Source of the DNA: Saccharum officinarum
Taxonomy: Eukaryota > Streptophyta > Magnoliopsida > Poales > Poaceae
Direction: 5' to 3'
NCBI GenBank assembly: GCA_020631735.1
Contig: CM036197.1
Span: 50,019,880 to 50,083,879, forward strand
DNA: 64,000 nucleotides
The position numbers were made by a program, and so were the translations under genes. The notes beneath the pieces were generated by a model, which was given only the letters and a program-made list of their open reading frames with translations, ran no database searches and was not told where the DNA came from. Every line of letters starts with the position of its first letter. The stretch's first letter is position 1. Below, piece by piece: positions 58,451 through 64,000 of the stretch.

Positions 58451-60724
58451 AACACTCTTCCTATATTTCAGGTGCCTAAATTTTAAGATGATTTCAGGCA
58501 ACACTCTTATACATCTAACTAGTACAAGTAAATTGTTACTTTTGTGATTTGTTATTTGTCTTTGTGTTATAACATATCAAATTTTGTCCATGTCTTCCTA
58601 TAGAAAACAATTGGAAATTGTTAATTATCTTTGTGCCAACACAAATCAGATTTTGTTGGGTTTGTGGTTTTGTGTAACGGGTTTTTTTATTCTTGGTTCC
58701 AAAAATTGCAGATTGCATTTACAGAAATTGCAACAAATGAAATATGCAATTTTAGTATAAAATACATGCAAATTTGGACCTCTGTCACCACCTCTCTTTC
58801 CATTTTCTTTAAGAAAATAAGACGACATGGATAGAAATTGGGTTGAATTGGTCGGTCCTCTCCTCCTCTACAAGATGAACGGTTGAAATATGTGACCACA
58901 CCTTCAAGCTATAAATATACGGTGGGGCCCTACCACTATAAAGCAGTGATAGGGTTGGGTAGTGGCTATAGGATAGGTGGGTCCCTCTTGTCTCATACAT
59001 GGCATTTCGAGCTCTCCACGATGGTGAAGTCACACGTGGTCGCCAGCCGCAAGGATGTCGATGGTGGCGGCGACCTCGCCATGGGCGCCTGGACTCGTCT
59101 GCACTACTCAGCTTCCCAAAATGAGGCAGCGCTACAACAGCAACTACCCTCACTAGTCAGTACTCTCCTCCGTCTGCTTTTCTCCCTATTTGACGGGTTT
59201 GCTCGCTTGTTTAATTTTGGGTTCCACTATTTATTTTGCGCGCGGTGAAAGCTCCCTTCCTTCTCAGTGCTGATGCGAGTTGCAGACCATAAGCAATGTT
59301 GCAAAGTTGGTTACAGAGCTCACACTGTGGAAGAGGGGTCTCTTCTCTAGGGCCTACAATGGTGTAATTGATGAAAAATACCAACATTTCATAGCGTCAC
59401 TTTCTTTTGCCTCTAGCAAAAGTAACTTGAGAATCGACAAGTCAGCTATAGATTTTCGCCTTAGGATGGTGGTTGAGATAGAAAAGCTTGCTACATTGTA
59501 ATCAACATCATTGACAAACACATTCTCTGAGTCTCCTCAAGTTCTGCTGACAACTTGTCTTCTACCCCAAATGTGACCCAATTTCCCTTTTATGTTAGTC
59601 ATTGTCCAAAGCATTTTCAACTTGGGAGTGAGACATTGTTTCACATACTTCTCTTAATTTAAGAAGGAAACTGCTACAAGACTCTTTATGGTAAAGGACA
59701 CGACTCTTGATTTTGAGAACATGAGACAATATGGGACTTTTGCTAAGTTCTGAAAAGCTAGAAACATTCGAACAATCACTCAAATCTACAGGGTGGGCCA
59801 TGTGTTTCTCATATGCTTATTGATGTATGTTCCATGAATTCAACATGCTGACCTTTTATTGCACATGTGTTCAAAGGTTGCTTCAAAAATTGTTAGGACA
59901 AGTGATCCTGAATAGATTAAGGGGAGGAGTAGAGAGAAGAGGCGACATAAACTAGAGTTTGATAATAAGCAAATGAGAGTAGGTGGGAGAGAGTTCCTTG
60001 TCCTCATGCTCTTGGGCACTATATATAGGCAATGTCCACTTACAAGCGTCCTCTTGGTGGGGTGGATTTCACATGCGACTACACTAGCACCTATTGGATC
60101 TCTTCAAGGGGAAGTCTTGGCCCCATATACTACATGGGCTCCCTAATAGTAGCCCCTCAGCTATTAAGTTATAGCCACAACATGAATAGATGCTCATACT
60201 AGAAGAGGCACACATACAACTTGAACATTGGTCGTGAGGATCGTCCTTCACAAATGTGTGTGCGCCTCACTAAAAACTTCATCCCAAAAACCAATTAGGA
60301 AAAAGGGTATGGAGAAAAGAGCGCACACACACAACCCTAGTCTACACACATGTTAACTCCAGAGGCTTCTAACTCTAAGTGCCTTGAGGCTTGTCATGGA
60401 ACGAGCTACAAACCTGAAGAGGATTCGTCTACGCGGCAAGGAAGAGTGCAAACATTGTTGTCGTGTGAGAGGGTAAACTGCAACTCCAATGAGATCTTTG
60501 TGGAATGAGGGGATAAAGAATCTAGTAAGGGAGTAGATCGCCCATGGATTACCATCGTTGTCCTTAGAACTATCAATGGAATGACATGGGATTTACTATA
60601 CAAACCATTTATTGCCATCGTCAAATGTGTTTCTTTAGTAAACACTACTTCTCTATGTAGCCAGCATAGCCCCGTATACTATGTAATTTGTTATTTAGTG
60701 ATTGAATGTTAACATAGTCACCAA
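58451..60724. other. Intergenic stretch, no gene confirmed
   Basis: Includes short frames at 58883-59248 and 59280-59501 with no recognised similarity. No element ends were found. Confidence 0.4.
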
Positions 60725-60960
60725 GGCCATGTATGGATCCCGTGATCGATCTAAAGTTTAGCAACTAAACTTTAGTTTTTGAGACTACAAACAGGTTAAA
60801 AGTGATGTCTATAGTTTGGCCAACTCCTCCAAAAATCCATTAGTTTAGTAGACCACACAAAAGTGTGATAAAATGGTATAAAATTTAGCCTTTAATTTTA
60901 ACCAACAAAGAACTTTAGATCATGGAATTTAAAAAGGACTTAAGTCTAACATGTAATTTA
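60725..60960. mobile_element. Possible MITE relic
   Basis: GGCCATGTATGGATCCC resembles a Tourist-type GGCC-TGTTTGGATCC end, and the interior has CTAAAGTTTAGCAACTAAAC. The right terminus is not preserved. Confidence 0.35.
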
Positions 60961-61639
60961 TAGAGTTATATATATCCTAGGGATGCAAGAGAACAAGTGG
61001 TGCGAAGTTTGAAAAGAAAACTAGCAAAATCCACAAAGTATATAGTGGCAGCTCTTTGCCTACCTATACCACATTACCATGGGGTTGATAGTAGCTTCGA
61101 CTGATATACCAGTTCAAAGAATATACATGTTGCACTAATCTTATGTATCTATAAAAGTGCTACTGAGATGAGAGTTAAGGTGGCTTCGAAATCACTGCAA
61201 TATAATAATGGGGCATTTGAATAAGCACATATATATATATTGGTCACTACTCAATGTGCCTAGTTCTTCATCAAGTAATATTTATATTCATACTAAGTAG
61301 AATTACGTATAAGGTGGTTACATGGCACTTGACAACGAGAGTATCGACTAGCAAATAAACATCAAAAGGAGAACATAGAAGATTTAGATAACACTAATAT
61401 GGGTGCGAGAAGGTAGAGTATGATTTTAGAAAAAATTTTGATTGGTTTCATATATTTTCCAAGCTAAAAAATTTGATCAACTAGATTTTAGGATTTTTAT
61501 TAGTTGCATAATTTTCCTAAAAAAGATATTTGTATTCTTTTTTTGAAAAATATAATTTTATGTTTTTTAGAAAGTCCATTTATACTCCTAAATTTTTCAA
61601 CGTAATATCATTTACTTTCTTGTTGCTTGTGACATCACG
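60961..61639. other. AT-rich intergenic stretch, no gene seen
   Basis: Short frames only. Confidence 0.4.
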
Positions 61640-61644
61640 TAAGT

Positions 61645-63179
61645 GTTGACACCCCTAATGCCACCTAAGCTAGGTTGTCATCCCCAGTATGACACCAAAG
61701 GTGCTGGTACTAAAGCATACAAATGCTCCTCTGAAATAAATATGAAATCCGCAAGCGCATAGATAATACCGATGTAGCATTTTAACCGGGAGTAATTCAG
61801 GTATCGTTATTTATATTTTTACCACTGGAAAGGGATGCTAAGGATAATGAGTAATGAGCAATGAGCATCACTGGATATGCTAATGGAGAGCATAACCATG
61901 TCTTCATCTATCTTCTCATATAGGGCAAGTGTCACAAGATAAATAATATATATATAAATAATAATAAAGGATAACTGGTAAGCATATAGCCATATAATGA
62001 TAAACATCTCAATAGACTACTCTAGATATATATCACTAGCATGGATTAGGACGAACTATAGGGATAATCCTAAGTTATTCTAACTATAAAGTCAAAGCAT
62101 ACAATGATTAGTGCAATTACACTTGCCAATCATGGCAAGAAAAGGTTATATCTACACATAGTGATATTAGTAAGGAAGATATGGAACATAGCCGTTACTT
62201 CCCTGTAATAGTTGTGCTCTGCTTGCCCTATACTCGGGAGGTGGACTACAGAAGACTCACTAGGACTGTCACTCCCGCGATCTACCACACGATCTGGAAT
62301 ATATGGTACAATCGCAGGTAAATACGGTATAGGCACCACGCCTACACAGTGTTTACCACTTACCCATGATATCAATGAGCAAGCGCTATACGATCCTATA
62401 CTTAAATATAATTCTGATCTAACTATGCCAAGCATATAATCAAAGTAGACTAAGAATAATATAATTGAGAACATAAGCAAATAGAGCAAAGTCATATCCA
62501 ATATGATAGAATAGACTAAAGTCATATTCATACAAATGATGAACTAGATAAATAATATAAGAACAAATACAAAAGTATGAGAGAATTACCAAGTATTCTT
62601 CGACAGATCCGAAAATCAAGCAATGCTTGGCTCCTTCTAGTTCTAATCCTATGTAGTTATGCTAAACTAGAGATCTAATTGAGATGGTGGCTCTAAGGCT
62701 TCTCTGAATGAGATGAATTCCTGAATTGAATTAGCTAGATTAGGGTTTCTCCTGGGGCCAGGGCCTTGCTTATATAGCCTTCTAGGAAGCACCACAGTCA
62801 TTGGATCAAACCGACCTTAATGAACGATTATTATTGATCCTTAAAGGCGGTGGAGGCATAATTTACGAGGTGGCTCCTGATTGGCCATACCACAGGGGCG
62901 GACGCCCCTGTTCCGAGCCCATTTCGTCTCCCGTTTATTTCTAGAGTCTTCTCGTACCTTCCACATTTCAGAAAAGTTATGTGTAGCCCCTTTGTCTCTA
63001 TGTAAATCTGACATGTGGGTCTCCTTTACTTATTTCCTGATAACCCCCTACGGAAATAGATATTTACCAAAACTCATGGAATTCTGTCAGTGTAACCCCT
63101 ATATCTAGATAGTATTTGTATTTAGATCATTTCTCATGCTATGTTGACGGTTAAAAATGATACTTATTTACCATCAACA
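61645..63179 (-). mobile_element. Solo LTR, family A (1535 bp), inverted copy
   Basis: Read on the minus strand it starts TGTTGATGGTAAATAAG and ends GTGTCAACA, matching the LTR at 15809-17286 at its start, middle and end. GTAAG flanks both sides (61640-61644 and 63180-63184). It has a minus-strand TATA box at 62776-62769. Non-coding. Confidence 0.88.
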
Positions 63180-63184
63180 GTAAG

Positions 63185-64000
63185 CTAAAATTGTCATGAA
63201 ACCACCATCAGATAACCTTGATAGTTGAAAGGGCTAAAATAGACTTTTTTAGAAAACTAGCAAACTTGCTTGTGCGTTGTAACAGAACCCAATACATATT
63301 AGAATCGGACTACGTATCATTGCTAGATGCAACTTGTTCTAACTCGCTCGCTCATGAGTGTGGGTCACATACGAGATACAGAGGACGTAACCCAATGTGT
63401 CTTACTGTTGATTTTGTATCCATCTTCGTTAACTAGATGCGAGTTGTTATGACCCATAAGAGTACAAGTCATGTGGGTCTGGGTCACGTAAGCGGGATAA
63501 AAGAAACTCTCAACTACCCGATAGTTAGGAGAGACGAAAAAATAAATAAACTTTTGGATCTTTAATATTAAAAACACTCAGGAATAAGAAAAAATATGAA
63601 AGAACAAAAATTATCAGAAACTAGAAAAAATTAGAAAATAGAAAGAAAAAGCAGACCAAGCAATCAGCACGAACAAAAAAAGACGGAACAAGCAAACAAC
63701 TAAAAAGAATGCGGAGGGCCAGACAAAAACATTGCAAAAAATTTGGCTCCTTAATATTATGTATACATTAAATCATACTCGATGTCATTACTAGGCACGA
63801 GTTATTAGATTTCTTTTCTCCATTTGCAAAATAAAAAAATATTTAGACATAATATATCAAAGCTTTTGTTTTCAAACTATCTATGTGCTGCTATTGTTAA
63901 ATATCGAGTTCCGTTAGTCTTTTTAAGATCCTATAAAATTTATAATTTAAACATTTGGTTAAAGTAGATAAGACATTAGTCTATTAAGGACTAATCTAAA
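63185..64000. other. Window end, no gene seen
   Basis: AT-rich sequence with short frames. No recognised feature. Confidence 0.4.

Overview
This window is nuclear DNA from a grass, most likely an Andropogoneae relative of sorghum or sugarcane. That is inferred from nested LTR retrotransposons, abundant Tourist- and Stowaway-type MITEs, and two plant genes with spliced exons. A run of 100 N marks an assembly gap. No prokaryotic, organellar, rRNA, tRNA or CRISPR feature was recognised.

Layout. 1-13097: most of a non-autonomous Ty3/gypsy element with a very long (about 4.7 kb) LTR. A SIRE/Maximus-like solo LTR (2561-5089, TSD CCAGA) is inserted in its interior, and the element itself sits inside another SIRE-like LTR whose tail is 13098-13443. 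13.5-20.0 kb: a decayed PIF/Harbinger transposon on the minus strand, with a transposase pseudogene and a Myb/SANT-like partner split by a solo LTR (15809-17286, TSD ACAAA). 20.5-24.3 kb: a MITE cluster including a 593-bp inverted-repeat pair. 24680-33147: a Ty3/gypsy Tat-lineage element with one 5' LTR, frameshifted gag-pol and an antisense ORF, cut off by the gap.

33913-45298: a KAKU4-like nuclear-envelope gene on the plus strand. Ten exons are visible and the first is missing. One intron carries a complete short-LTR Ty1/copia element (34306-39825, TSD CAAAG) and another carries a 5'-truncated RTE-type LINE with a 17-bp TSD. 47730-48471: an intact two-exon ERF003-like AP2/ERF gene on the minus strand, convergent with KAKU4. 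48.7-64 kb: MITEs, a GDSL-lipase gene fragment, a third SIRE-like solo LTR (54277-56228, TSD ATAGT), a gypsy integrase relic, and a second inverted member of the 15809 solo-LTR family (61645-63179, TSD GTAAG).

Only the KAKU4-like and ERF003-like genes look like functioning host genes. The rest is mobile DNA whose insertion order can be read from nesting and target duplications. I did not find a convincing new biological system. The most unusual items are the Tat antisense ORF, the motif arrays shared by two LTRs, the hairpin MITE and the composition patch inside the Tat reverse transcriptase. Percent identities and counts were made by eye.
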